From Alphaproteobacteria bacterium (GTDB lineage Bacteria; Pseudomonadota; Alphaproteobacteria; Micropepsales; Micropepsaceae), in assembly GCA_017983635.1 (NCBI GenBank), contig JAGOBA010000003.1:310001-374000 (forward strand): 64,000 nt of DNA. Direction: 5' to 3'. A program made the position numbers and the translations under genes. This document shows positions 19,158 to 28,384 of the stretch, piece after piece. Position 1 is the first letter of the stretch; each line of letters starts with the position of its first letter. Below the pieces are notes generated by a model, which was given only the letters and a program-made list of their open reading frames with translations, was not told the DNA's origin and did no database searches.

Positions 19158-20378
19158 TTACCGTTCTAAATCGGCTCTGTTGTCTTGCCTGGCCGGCTTA
19201 AAATGCCGGCCGATTGCTCTCGTGATGGCCTCGGCCATGTCGCGTCGCCACCGGCTGGACTGCATCGCCGACTCGTCGAGTTCGTTCGAAAGATAGCCCA
19301 CCTCGATCAGTACCGAGGGGACGTCGGGTGCCTTCAACACGCGAAATCCGGCGAAACGATGGCTCTTAGCTGTGACATTGCTGACCCGTTGCAACTCTGG
19401 GACGAGTGCCTGGGCAAACTTCACCGCGTTGTTCTTGGTTTCGCGCTGAGCCAGATCGATCAGGATGCTGGTGACGATATCCGACTCATTCGTCAGGTCG
19501 ACGCCCGCAATGATGTCCGATTGGTTTTCGGCCCGGGCCAACGCTTCGGCCTCTTTGTCCGACGCCTTTTCCGACAGGGTATAGACCGACGCGCCGCGGG
19601 CGACTGACCCTGGGGCCGAGTCGGCATGAAGCGACACGAAAAGGTCTGCTTTGTTGCGCCGGCCGACGGCGACCCGGGCTTTCAGCGACAAGAAGATGTC
19701 GCTGTCGCGGGTCATGACAACGGTGTAGCGGCCGGTGTTTTCCAAGGCCTTGCGGACTTCCTTGGCCAAGCTCAGGACCAGGTCCTTTTCGAAGGTTCCG
19801 TCGACCCCCGTCGCACCAGGATCAACACCGCCGTGACCGGCATCCACGACGATGACCCGCTTTGCATTGGCGGGCTTGGTTTCGGTGCTTTCGATCGCAG
19901 GGTCGTCGTCGGCGGGAGGTGGCGCGCCCTCGCCATTTTTGGGCCAGCCCGCCGTCTTTAGGTAGTTCGCCCGTGCGGTGGGTACGAGGTCCAGCACCAG
20001 GCGATAACGCTTGGCGCCCTCCGGCGGCAGGAGAAATTTGTTCTCCAGTGATGCCGGGCCGGTCAGATCGATCACCATTCGCGAGCGGCCGGGGCGGTAA
20101 AGTCCAAACCGGTACCCCTTGACCAAGCCGGTTGACGGCGTGGTCGCCGGATCGAGCCGCCAGCCGACTTCCGGGAAGTCGACGACGATCCTGTAGGGGT
20201 CGGCGAGCGTGAACACCTCGACAGCGACCTTTTCCGACACGTTTAAGACGAAGCGGGTGTGATCGCCGTGTTGGCCGATGCGCGCGTCGCTGACAAATGT
20301 CTGCGGCGCAGCAAGGGCCAAGCTGACGACACACGTCAACATCAGACCAAGGGTCAGGCATTGGCGGTCGAAGCGCAT
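19158..20378 (-). CDS. amiC: Periplasmic N-acetylmuramoyl-L-alanine amidase (AMIN + Amidase_3)
   Basis: Zinc amidase that removes stem peptides from septal peptidoglycan during daughter-cell separation. A signal peptide is visible (hydrophobic CLTLGLMLTC then ALAAP). The AMIN domain covers roughly residues 28-130 and the amidase domain from about 172. Zinc ligands are the His of DAGHGG (about 178), the Glu of TFEKD (about 196) and the His of SLHAD (about 250); the catalytic Glu is in VLIEVGYLSN (about 357). A start at 20423 is also open and adds 15 residues; neither start has a convincing ribosome-binding site, and 20378 gives the more compact signal peptide. Lies upstream of mrcA, 137 bases away. 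Confidence 0.92.
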   Translation of the reverse strand: MRFDRQCLTLGLMLTCVVSLALAAPQTFVSDARIGQHGDHTRFVLNVSEKVAVEVFTLADPYRIVVDFPEVGWRLDPATTPSTGLVKGYRFGLYRPGRSRMVIDLTGPASLENKFLLPPEGAKRYRLVLDLVPTARANYLKTAGWPKNGEGAPPPADDDPAIESTETKPANAKRVIVVDAGHGGVDPGATGVDGTFEKDLVLSLAKEVRKALENTGRYTVVMTRDSDIFLSLKARVAVGRRNKADLFVSLHADSAPGSVARGASVYTLSEKASDKEAEALARAENQSDIIAGVDLTNESDIVTSILIDLAQRETKNNAVKFAQALVPELQRVSNVTAKSHRFAGFRVLKAPDVPSVLIEVGYLSNELDESAMQSSRWRRDMAEAITRAIGRHFKPARQDNRADLER

Positions 20379-20922
20379 GCTAGATCGAGGGTTCCCAACA
20401 ACCTTCGGTGGCGTCCGGTTCATTCCGTGCGCCGGCCTGGTTCGTCCGGCGATCGTCGCCCAAAGCGTGTTGACGACCCGTTAGCCAAGATTCGGTTACG
20501 GTATGCCTGTTCGTGGCGGCCTTCGCCATGGGGCGCAATGCAATGGCAGAATTCTGCGGAGTTTCTGCGGTTGCGACTGGGTCTCAGGCGGGCTACAAGA
20601 ACTTCACTGGCTTGGCAGACCGCGCTCGAATCGCGAGTGGTGTGTCCGGAGAGCTGGGTCCGGCGGCTCGCGCCCGCAGTGCTTCGGCACCCCCAAAATG
20701 GTCGCGGAACGCCAATATCGCTCGTCGTTTCTTGGTGAAACGGCGGCGGAGGGGTCGAATTTCCCATGACGGTTTTCGCCACATCGCAAGCGGTTCGAGG
20801 ACGGACTTCCAGTCCGCGCCCGATTAGTGCCGCCATCGTGATGGGCGTCTCTCTCACTTCAAACACAGTGGATCTTTGCGTGCGCGGCCTTCTGCAGCGC
20901 GCAGGTCCCGGAGAATGCTTTA
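20379..20922 (+). promoter_or_regulatory. Long non-coding stretch between amiC and rne, probable structured rne leader
   Basis: No credible gene is present in about 540 bases. Visible hairpins on the plus strand are CCGGA/TCCGG (20646-20663), GTGC-TTCG-GCAC (20679-20690, the extra-stable C(UUCG)G tetraloop) and CGGACT-TCC-AGTCCG (20802-20816). A TTGACG at 20470-20475 could be a -35 element but no good -10 follows at 17 bases. In enteric bacteria a long rne leader lets RNase E control its own mRNA; the same logic may apply here but is inferred. The divergent amiC promoter must also lie here. Confidence 0.5.
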
Positions 20923-23679
20923 ATGGCCAAGAAAATGCTGGTGGACGCGAGCCACCCGGAAGAAACACGCGTCGTCGTACTTGATGGAAACAGAGTAGAG
21001 GAATTCGACTACGAGTCGGCATCTCGCCGGCCCCTCAAAGGGAACATCTACCTCGCGAAAGTCACGCGGGTCGAGCCGTCGCTGCAGGCGTGCTTCATCG
21101 AGTACGGCGGCAACCGGCACGGGTTCCTAGCGTTCTCGGAAATCCACCCAGACTACTATCAAATCCCGACGGCCGATCGGCAGGCGCTGCTGGCCGCCAC
21201 TCGCGCGGCGCGTCGCCACGATGACGATGACGATGAACCGAGTGAGACCGCCTCAACGCCGGCGGCGACAGACAGTTCCCATGATACGGCGCCCGTGTCC
21301 GGCGGCGACTATGCAAGCTCGCCCTCTGAGCCGTCGCTAAGCCACGACGAAACGCCTTCAAGCGGCGATGGCGAAGGCGAAATCGTCGAGGTCGAGACGA
21401 GCAGCGCCGAAGACGTTTGGGTGCACGATCCGGAGACGGAGGGCGAGGCACCCAACGGCGAGGCGAAGGAGGCGCATGACGTGCCGGCCGAGCCGCACGA
21501 TCAGCAGCACGGCGGTGACGACCACGAGATTACGCCCTTGGAAGCAGCCGAGGCGGTTGCAGGCGAGGCCGAGTCCTCGGGCGGCGAAGACGCGATGGAA
21601 GAACTCCCGCGGCGCGACTACCGCTCGATGCGGCGCTACAAAATCCAAGAGGTGATCAAACGTCGGCAGGTGTTGTTGGTGCAGGTCGTCAAGGAGGAGC
21701 GCGGCAACAAGGGCGCGGCGCTGACCACCTACCTCTCGCTCGCTGGCCGCTATTGCGTGCTGATGCCGAACACGGATCGCGGCGGCGGGATTTCGCGCAA
21801 GATCTCGAACATGAGCGACCGCCGGAAGCTGAAAGAAGTCGCGGGCGAGCTTGAGGTTCCCGAAGGCATGGGCGTGATCATCCGCACGGCCGGCGCGAAC
21901 CGGACGAAGCAGGAGATCCAGCGCGACTTCGAATATCTGATGCGCCAGTGGGATGCGGTGCGCGAGCTGACGTTGAGTTCGTCAGCGCCGACCTTGGTCT
22001 ACGAAGAAGGCAACCTGATCAAACGTACGATCCGCGATCTCTATTCAAAGGAGGTCGACGACGTGTTCGTCGAGGGTCAGCAGGGTTATGAAGAAGCGCA
22101 CAACTTCATGACGATGCTGATGCCGAGCCACGCCAACGCGGTGAAGCATTATCAAGATCACGTGCCGCTGTTCCAGCGCTTCGGCGTGGAGACGGCGCTC
22201 GACAGCATGTTCAATCCGGTCGTGCGGCTGCGCTCCGGCGGCTACATCGTCATCAACCAGACGGAAGCGTTGGTTGCGATCGACGTGAACTCCGGCAAGG
22301 CGACGCGCGAGCATCACATCGAAGATACGGCGCTGAAGACCAATCTTGAGGCGTCCGAGGAGGTCGCGCGTCAGCTGCGATTGCGCGACCTTGCGGGTCT
22401 TGTCGTCATCGACTTCATCGACATGGAAGAGCACCGCAACAACCGTGCGGTCGAGAAGCGGTTGAAGGACAGCCTGCGGCACGACCGGGCGCGTATTCAG
22501 CTCGGCCGGATTTCGCCGTTCGGCTTGCTTGAGATGTCGCGCCAGCGTTTGCGCGCGGGCATGGTCGAAGGGGCCACGATCTCGTGTCCGCACTGCGAAG
22601 GCCGTGGCGTTATTCGCTCGGTCGGCTCGATGGCGCTTCGGGTGTTGCGCGCGGTGGAAGAGTATTGCCAACGCGAGAAGCTGCTGGCGATCACACTGCG
22701 TGTGCCGCCGGAGATCGCACTCTACATTCTCAATCATAAACGCGCGCAGCTGACCTCGATCGAGGATCGGCACGGCGTCTATATCTACACCGAAGCGAAG
22801 CCGTCACTCGCCGCATCAACCTATGAGATCGAACGCGGGACGAACGTGCCGTTCGAGCCGCGCAAGCCTTCGGCGAAGGCGGTAACGGTCGAGAGCGAAC
22901 TTGAAGAAAACGATGACGTTCACGAAGAAGCCGACGACGAAGCAGGCGACGAAGCGCCTGATCTCGAGACCGGTGACGTACGCGAAGTGGCGCCGGCCGG
23001 CGACGGTCAACGCAGCGAAGATGGCCGTGGCGGCAAACGCCGCCGGCGTCGCCGTGGTCGCGGACGGGATCGCGAGCGTGGTCCGGGGCAACCGCAGGCT
23101 CCAGGCATGGGTCCACAGCCAGATCTTTCGGCTTCGGAAAGCGCGCCGGAACAACACCTTGAAGGCGGTGCTGACGACGACGATGCCGACGGCGATGACG
23201 CACCCGAAGGCAATGAAGCCCAGGGCGCGCAACAAGCGCCGGGTAACTTCGGCGAGGGCGAAGGTCAACGCCGGCGCCGCCGTCGTGGACGCCGCGGCCG
23301 TCGTGGACGCCGTCCTGGTGAAGGCGGCGATTTCCAGCAAGGGCCGCAGCAAAACGCGGCGGTTGCTGCGCCCTCCCCCATTGGTCATTTGCCGACGCCG
23401 GCCCAGGCTTTTGAGGCGCCTGATTGGCCTTCGACCGGTGGCTATGACACGACGCCGGGGGCACGCCCGCCGGTGCCGCGCGACATCGATCAGCCGCGCT
23501 ACTCGGCGCCCAAGGCCGAACCTAGCGAGGACAAGCCCGCCGAACCTAGAGCCGAACGGCCCGGTATCGCCTCGTTCTTTGGCTTTGGTGCGAAGCCGGA
23601 AGAAAACGGCGCCACGGACGAGTCGGGCGCCCCGAAGCCCGAGCGCAAGGGCTGGTGGCAGAAGCGGATAGGAAGCTAA
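20923..23679 (+). CDS. rne: Ribonuclease E
   Basis: Endoribonuclease for mRNA decay and rRNA/tRNA maturation and core of the degradosome. 918 residues. The S1 domain begins at about 37 and is interrupted by an acidic, low-complexity insert of about 130 residues (roughly 92-225) before IDKEERGNKGAALTT-like sequence resumes as VKEERGNKGAALTTYLSLAG. Metal-binding aspartates lie in AIDVNSGKATRE (about 453) and VVIDFIDME (about 497); the Zn-link CPHCEGRG is at about 555-558. The C-terminal third is disordered with two Arg-rich blocks and ends in GWWQKRIGS, resembling the terminal motif that binds PNPase in Caulobacter. GGAGA lies 8 bases before the ATG. Confidence 0.96.
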   Translation: MAKKMLVDASHPEETRVVVLDGNRVEEFDYESASRRPLKGNIYLAKVTRVEPSLQACFIEYGGNRHGFLAFSEIHPDYYQIPTADRQALLAATRAARRHDDDDDEPSETASTPAATDSSHDTAPVSGGDYASSPSEPSLSHDETPSSGDGEGEIVEVETSSAEDVWVHDPETEGEAPNGEAKEAHDVPAEPHDQQHGGDDHEITPLEAAEAVAGEAESSGGEDAMEELPRRDYRSMRRYKIQEVIKRRQVLLVQVVKEERGNKGAALTTYLSLAGRYCVLMPNTDRGGGISRKISNMSDRRKLKEVAGELEVPEGMGVIIRTAGANRTKQEIQRDFEYLMRQWDAVRELTLSSSAPTLVYEEGNLIKRTIRDLYSKEVDDVFVEGQQGYEEAHNFMTMLMPSHANAVKHYQDHVPLFQRFGVETALDSMFNPVVRLRSGGYIVINQTEALVAIDVNSGKATREHHIEDTALKTNLEASEEVARQLRLRDLAGLVVIDFIDMEEHRNNRAVEKRLKDSLRHDRARIQLGRISPFGLLEMSRQRLRAGMVEGATISCPHCEGRGVIRSVGSMALRVLRAVEEYCQREKLLAITLRVPPEIALYILNHKRAQLTSIEDRHGVYIYTEAKPSLAASTYEIERGTNVPFEPRKPSAKAVTVESELEENDDVHEEADDEAGDEAPDLETGDVREVAPAGDGQRSEDGRGGKRRRRRRGRGRDRERGPGQPQAPGMGPQPDLSASESAPEQHLEGGADDDDADGDDAPEGNEAQGAQQAPGNFGEGEGQRRRRRRGRRGRRGRRPGEGGDFQQGPQQNAAVAAPSPIGHLPTPAQAFEAPDWPSTGGYDTTPGARPPVPRDIDQPRYSAPKAEPSEDKPAEPRAERPGIASFFGFGAKPEENGATDESGAPKPERKGWWQKRIGS

Positions 23680-23683
23680 ACGG

Positions 23684-24844
23684 TTACTTCTTGAACGCGC
23701 GGCACCAGGCGCTGAGGGCGCCGGCCGCGCGGTCTACTTCACCGGCTGAACCAGCATAGGAGAACCGCACCCAGCGGTTGCCTTGTTGCGGATCGAAATC
23801 GATGCCGGGGGTCGCGGCGACGCCGGTTTCTTCGAGCAATCTTGCAGTGAACGTCGTGGCGTCGACGCCGAACGGCGTCACGTTGGCGTAGAGGTAGAAC
23901 GCACCATCTGCCGGCGCGATCGAGCCGAAGCCGGCTCCGCGTAGCGCCGAAAGCAAGCGGTCGCGATTAGTGGCGTAAACTCTCACATGGCCGTCAAGTT
24001 CGTCAGTCGCGTCTAGCGCGGCGAGGGCTGCGACCTGCGAAACGGTCGGCGGCGAGATGTAGAGGTTTTGGGCGAGCCGCTCGATCGGGCGCACGAGCGC
24101 CTCGGGGATCACCATCCAGCCGATGCGCCAGCCCGTCATCGAGAAGTATTTCGAGAAACTGTTGACCACGACGACGTCGTTCGAGAACGCGAGCGCGGTT
24201 TGAGCCTGCGCGCCATAGGTGATGCCGTGATAGATCTCGTCGGAGATGAGCCGCAGATTTCGCTTTGCGCAAATGTCGACGATCGCCTTGAGTTCGTCGT
24301 TGCCGATGACGGTGCCGCTGGGGTTGGCGGGGCTTGCGATCAGGACGCCATCGATGCCGGTCGCCGCGGCAATCGCGTTCGCGCTCAGGCGGAACTGTTC
24401 GGGTTCGCGGCAGTCGATGAAGTGCGGCCGGATGCCCGTCGCGTGGGCGATGTTGCGGTAGGCGGGATAGCCCGGCACCGCCATCGCCAGGCTCTGACCA
24501 TGATCGAAGAGCGCGATGTAGGCCAAAATGAAGCCCGCGGATGAGCCCGTGGTTATGACGATCCGTTCGGGCGCGATTTCAACGCGGTGGGTTTCGCGAT
24601 AGAATCGGGCGAGGCGTTCTCTGAGCGCGGGGCGACCGAGTGCTTCGGTGTAGCCGAGCACGTCGCGGCGCAAGCTCTCCGCCACAGCCGCCAGGGCGCG
24701 CTGAGGGGCCGGGGTCGATGGCTGGCCCGCTTCCAGGTGGAATACGGTCCGGCCCGCCCTCGCCAGCGTATTGGCGCGGTCGAGGACGTCCATCGCCAGG
24801 AATGGGTCGACTTGGCTGCGGTTCGATGGTTTCACGGCGCGCAA
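23684..24844 (-). CDS. Class I/II pyridoxal-phosphate aminotransferase
   Basis: Fold-type I PLP aminotransferase of 386 residues, AspC/AatA-like group; substrate not determined. The Schiff-base lysine is in NSFSKYFSMTGWRIGW (about residue 231). SPANPSGTV and ISDEIYHGITY are typical cofactor and substrate loops. The frame begins with TTG (24844) carrying AAGG four bases upstream; a GTG at 24835 (MKPSNRSQ) is the alternative. It converges on rne with only 4 bases between the stops. A catabolic or biosynthetic role in amino acid metabolism is likely but cannot be narrowed. Confidence 0.88.
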   Translation of the reverse strand: MRAVKPSNRSQVDPFLAMDVLDRANTLARAGRTVFHLEAGQPSTPAPQRALAAVAESLRRDVLGYTEALGRPALRERLARFYRETHRVEIAPERIVITTGSSAGFILAYIALFDHGQSLAMAVPGYPAYRNIAHATGIRPHFIDCREPEQFRLSANAIAAATGIDGVLIASPANPSGTVIGNDELKAIVDICAKRNLRLISDEIYHGITYGAQAQTALAFSNDVVVVNSFSKYFSMTGWRIGWMVIPEALVRPIERLAQNLYISPPTVSQVAALAALDATDELDGHVRVYATNRDRLLSALRGAGFGSIAPADGAFYLYANVTPFGVDATTFTARLLEETGVAATPGIDFDPQQGNRWVRFSYAGSAGEVDRAAGALSAWCRAFKK

Positions 24845-25065
24845 ACTGCCTTAATTTCGGTACAGGCGCCGTTCACAATGTAGCGCCTAGAGTTGGAATT
24901 GCCTGGGAAATCAATGCCGCTCATGACGGCGTCGTGACAAGCATCTGATTGACGGGGCAAAGGGGTATCCTTACCGTTGCCGGTGCTGGGGACAATGGGC
25001 GCCCGAACCGCCGTGCGCAGTGGTATCGTGCGCGCGGCAGCCTTGTCGCGTAGGAGACAGTGATC
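24845..25065. other. Divergent intergenic region with one inverted repeat
   Basis: The 221 bases separate the aminotransferase and M48 genes. AGGCGC (24864-24869) and GCGCCT (24883-24888) form a perfect 6-base stem with a 13-base loop, in the aminotransferase leader. TTGACG near 24949 could be a -35 element for the M48 gene, but no convincing -10 was seen. Confidence 0.35.
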
Positions 25066-26445
25066 GTGACCACCCGTCGTTCAAGCTTACTTCGCTCCGT
25101 CAGCTTCGGTTTCGTCGCGGCGATGGCTTTGATGGCCACCCAGGTTGAGTCCGCCTGGGCGCGCGCCGGCATTCGCGACGCGGAGATTGAGCGGATCCTG
25201 CGCGGCTATAGCGACCCCATCTTTAAGGCGGCCGGGCTTGATGAGAAGGCCGTCGCGGTCATGATCATCAATGACAAGTCGCTGAACGCGTTCGTGGCTG
25301 GGGGGCAGAACGTCTTTATCAACACGGGCATGATCATGACGCTCGACACGCCGAACGAGCTGAAGGGCGTGATCGCGCACGAGACCGGCCACATCTCGGG
25401 CAGCCACTTGGCGCGCGGGCCGGAGGCGATGTCGAAGGCCGAGGTGCCGATGCTGGTCGGCATGTTGGTTGGCGTCGCCGCCATTGCCGCGGGCGCGCCG
25501 GATATCGGCATGGCATTGCTGATGGGATCGCAATCGATTGCTCAACGCGAAGTGCTGGCCTATTCGCGTACGCAGGAGTCCGCGGCGGACCAAGCGGGTG
25601 CGAAGTTTTTGAATGCCACCGGACAGTCGCCCCGCGGCATGTTGGGTGTTTTCGATCGCTTTGCGGACCAAGAGGCGATGAGCGGCTACCGGCAAGATCC
25701 GTTCGTGCGTTCGCATCCGCTGTCGCGCGATCGCATTGCCGCCCTTCAAGGCATTGTAGAGAGTTCGAAATACAAGGACCGTACCGACACAGCGCGAGAG
25801 ATCGCGGACTATGCGTTGATGCGGGGCAAGCTTCGCGGCTTCATCGAATCGCCCGAGGTGGTCCTGCGGCTTTATCCGCGGTCCGACAGAAGCGCCGCGG
25901 CGCGCTATGCGCGCGCGGCGGCCTACTTCCGCGCGGCCGATTTGGATCAAGCCATCCCCGAGATCGACAGTCTGATCGCCGAGCGGCCCGACTATGCTTA
26001 TTTCTGGGAATTGAAGGGGCAGATTTATGTGGAATCTAGCCGCCCAAAGGATGGGCTTCCCGCCTATCGCAAAGCCGCCGAGTTGGCTCCGAACGAACCG
26101 TTGATCCAGGCGAGCCTCGGCGCAGCGCTGTTGGCGGCATCCGACGACGGAGACCTGACGGCAGTTCCGGAAGCCAAGAAACATCTGCAGCTTGCGATAA
26201 AGAGCGAGCCCGACAACGCCATGGCTTGGTATTACCTCGCCGATGCCCATAGCCGTTCCGGCAACGATGCGATGGCAGCTCTTGCGACCGCCGAACGGTA
26301 CTTTGCGCTGCAGGGTTATGGGCAAGCAGCGACCTTCGCCCAACGAGCGCAGGCCAAACTTAAGGAAGGCTCGAACGACTGGCAGCGTGCGAACGACATT
26401 CTCGCCGTCGCGCAGGCCGAAGCCGCGCAGAAGCGCGACCGCTAA
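25066..26445 (+). CDS. Secreted M48 metallopeptidase with C-terminal TPR repeats (BepA-like)
   Basis: Periplasmic zinc protease and chaperone of the BepA/YfgC type, which in E. coli serves outer-membrane protein quality control. The signal peptide ends near VESAWARAG. HETGH at about 105-109 is the HExxH zinc motif, and the third ligand Glu lies in TQESAADQAG (about 170). TPR-like helices fill about 280-450 (repeated A-x-Y-x-R-A, W/Y-x-L patterns). Two GTG starts are possible; 25066 has AGGAG at 9 bases, 25060 only at 3, so I take 25066. The next gene, a DsbA-like thiol oxidoreductase, follows after 27 bases, suggesting a shared envelope-folding operon. Confidence 0.91.
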   Translation: MTTRRSSLLRSVSFGFVAAMALMATQVESAWARAGIRDAEIERILRGYSDPIFKAAGLDEKAVAVMIINDKSLNAFVAGGQNVFINTGMIMTLDTPNELKGVIAHETGHISGSHLARGPEAMSKAEVPMLVGMLVGVAAIAAGAPDIGMALLMGSQSIAQREVLAYSRTQESAADQAGAKFLNATGQSPRGMLGVFDRFADQEAMSGYRQDPFVRSHPLSRDRIAALQGIVESSKYKDRTDTAREIADYALMRGKLRGFIESPEVVLRLYPRSDRSAAARYARAAAYFRAADLDQAIPEIDSLIAERPDYAYFWELKGQIYVESSRPKDGLPAYRKAAELAPNEPLIQASLGAALLAASDDGDLTAVPEAKKHLQLAIKSEPDNAMAWYYLADAHSRSGNDAMAALATAERYFALQGYGQAATFAQRAQAKLKEGSNDWQRANDILAVAQAEAAQKRDR

Positions 26446-26472
26446 ACAACCACTCAACAACGTCGTGACTCA

Positions 26473-27249
26473 ATGAACTCCCAAAACTCAATCGTCCTTT
26501 TGCTTGTCGGCGCGCTGGTCATGATCGTTGCCGTATTCGCGGCGTTACGCCTTGTCGGTGACTCGTCTGGCGACGCGCCCGAAACGGCGATGACCAAGTC
26601 CGATGTCGAGAAGATCGTGAAGAACTATCTGCTCGAGAATCCTGAGGTTATCTTCGAAGCGGTCGACCGAATGCAGGCCAAACAGGGCGATCAGCGTGTC
26701 GCGCAAATGCGCGGCAAGGCAAAATCGCTCAAATCCGAAATCTTCAACGAGCCGGATCCGATCATTGCCGGCAACCCGAAGGGCGACGTCACCATCGTCG
26801 AGTTCTTCGACTATCGCTGCCCGTACTGCAAGAAAGTAAAGAAGGACGTCACCGATCTGCTGAAGCAGGACGGCAACATTCGTTTGGTGCTCAAGGAATT
26901 CCCGATTCTCTCGGAAGAGTCCGAGATGGCGGCGCAGGCGGCAATCGCCTCGATCGCGCAGGGCAAGTATTGGGACTTCCATATCGCCATGATGGGGGCA
27001 GAAGATCTCAGTAAGGACGCGATTTTTGCGATCGCCAAGAAGACTGGGATCGATGTCGAGCGTCTCAAAACGGACATGAAGAACCCTCAGGTGGAGAAGC
27101 GTTTGGCCTCGACACAAGAGCTGGCGCGCAAGCTTGGCATCGATGCGACACCGACGTTTTTCATCGGCGACGAGCCGTTTATCGGCGGGCAGTCGCTGAC
27201 GGAATTGAAGGGGGCCGTGGCGGCGGCTCGGAAGGCGCGGCCGAGTTAG
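26473..27249 (+). CDS. DsbA-family thiol:disulfide oxidoreductase (ScsC/Com1-like)
   Basis: Membrane-anchored periplasmic thioredoxin-fold protein. 258 residues: N-terminal hydrophobic anchor at about 7-28, a helical segment with [13 protein letters not shown] like the oligomerisation region of ScsC-type proteins, then the DsbA domain with CPYC at residues 116-119 and the cis-proline loop ATPTFFIGD. Could be an oxidase or isomerase. Co-directional with the M48 protease gene. Its TAG overlaps the thiG stop (TTAG, 27246-27249). Confidence 0.9.
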   Translation: MNSQNSIVLLLVGALVMIVAVFAALRLVGDSSGDAPETAMTKSDVEKIVKNYLLENPEVIFEAVDRMQAKQGDQRVAQMRGKAKSLKSEIFNEPDPIIAGNPKGDVTIVEFFDYRCPYCKKVKKDVTDLLKQDGNIRLVLKEFPILSEESEMAAQAAIASIAQGKYWDFHIAMMGAEDLSKDAIFAIAKKTGIDVERLKTDMKNPQVEKRLASTQELARKLGIDATPTFFIGDEPFIGGQSLTELKGAVAAARKARPS

Positions 27250-28025
27250 ATCAGCCCCGCCAGCGGCGAGGACGGATCGGCGTACATTTTCTTTTTCATG
27301 CGGCCCGACAAGTAGGCCAGCCGTCCGGATTCGACCGCGAGCCGCATGGCCCTTGCCATCATGATGGGGTCCTTGGCTTCTGCGATGGCCGTGTTCATCA
27401 GAACGCCGTCGCAGCCCAGTTCCATGGCAATCGCCGCGTCAGACGCCGTGCCGACACCTGCATCGACCAGTACCGGCACCTTGGCCGCTTCGATGATCAA
27501 CCTGATGTTGATCGGGTTCTGAATTCCCAGGCCGGAGCCGATGGGCGCGGCGAGGGGCATGATCGCGGCGGCGCCAACGTCTTCGAGGCGTTTGCACATC
27601 AACGGATCGTCGCTGCAGTAGACCATGACCTGGAAACCGTCTTTCGCCAGGACCTCCGTGGCGCGAAGCGTTTCGACCATGTCGGGATAGAGTGTCTTGC
27701 GATCGCCCAAGACTTCCAGCTTCACAAGCGACCAGCCGCCGGCTTCGCGCGCGAGGCGGAGCGTGCGCATCGCTTCTTCGGCCGTGTAGCATCCGGCGGT
27801 GTTTGGAAGGTAGGTGAACTTCTTCGGGTCGATATAGTCAACGAGTTTGGGGCTGCCCGGGTCGCTGACGTTTACGCGGCGCAACGCGACCGTGACGATC
27901 TCCGCGCCTGAGGCTTCGAGCGCGGCGGCGTTCTCGGCGTAGTCCTTGTACTTGCCGGTGCCGACGATCAGCCGCGAGCGGAAGGTGCGACCGGCAACGG
28001 TCCAGGTGTCGTGTTGTGTCGTCAT
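27246..28025 (-). CDS. thiG: Thiazole synthase
   Basis: Makes the thiazole phosphate of thiamine from deoxyxylulose phosphate, dehydroglycine and the ThiS thiocarboxylate, in the cytoplasm. 259 residues of TIM-barrel sequence; [33 protein letters not shown] (Schiff-base lysine) and GSGLGIQNP are ThiG hallmarks. The ATG at 28025 was chosen over the longer frame because it lies 4 bases after the thiS stop and the product starts MTTQHDTW just ahead of the first conserved strand. Forms a thiS-thiG unit; the rest of the thiamine pathway is not in the window. Confidence 0.95.
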   Translation of the reverse strand: MTTQHDTWTVAGRTFRSRLIVGTGKYKDYAENAAALEASGAEIVTVALRRVNVSDPGSPKLVDYIDPKKFTYLPNTAGCYTAEEAMRTLRLAREAGGWSLVKLEVLGDRKTLYPDMVETLRATEVLAKDGFQVMVYCSDDPLMCKRLEDVGAAAIMPLAAPIGSGLGIQNPINIRLIIEAAKVPVLVDAGVGTASDAAIAMELGCDGVLMNTAIAEAKDPIMMARAMRLAVESGRLAYLSGRMKKKMYADPSSPLAGLI

Positions 28026-28029
28026 TTTT

Positions 28030-28230
28030 TTATCCACCGCCAACAAAGTTTACGATCTCGAGCCGGTCGCCGTCGCTCAGAATTGTGGCGGCATAGGCCG
28101 AACGCGGAACGATTTCCAAATTGCACTCGACCGCGATCTTGCGCGTATCGAGGCCCAGGCGCTCGACAAGGCTTGCGAGCGACATCGGCCCCGGGAGGGC
28201 ATGGTCTTGTCCGTTGAGCTGTATGCGCAT
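28030..28230 (-). CDS. thiS: ThiS, sulfur carrier protein for thiamine
   Basis: Small ubiquitin-fold carrier of 66 residues whose C-terminal Gly-Gly is adenylated and thiocarboxylated to deliver sulfur to ThiG. MRIQLNGQ opens the beta-grasp fold, and the end NFVGGG provides the required double glycine. Immediately upstream of thiG with a 4-base gap. Length is typical. No thiamine riboswitch was recognised in the 154 bases upstream. Confidence 0.93.
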   Translation of the reverse strand: MRIQLNGQDHALPGPMSLASLVERLGLDTRKIAVECNLEIVPRSAYAATILSDGDRLEIVNFVGGG

Positions 28231-28384
28231 CGTGCAGGCGATTCCGGCTGTCCAAATTCGTCCGTTTCGTCAATGAGATAGCGCGTCCCTACCCCACTAA
28301 CCACCTGGCATATGGCAGCTTTCGCCCCCTGGCAGGAGTGGCTATAAGGACGGCGCAATTCGACCACCCTTTAGCCCCTCTCCG

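Noticed and set aside
20915..20923. Two-codon ORF (ATG CTT TAA) touching the rne start
   Set aside because: The GGAG is only one base from this ATG, too close for initiation, but correctly placed for the rne ATG at 20923.
22045..23464. Minus-strand open frames of over 240 codons inside rne
   Set aside because: They mirror the RNase E coding sequence, including its Arg-rich blocks, and lack their own motifs.
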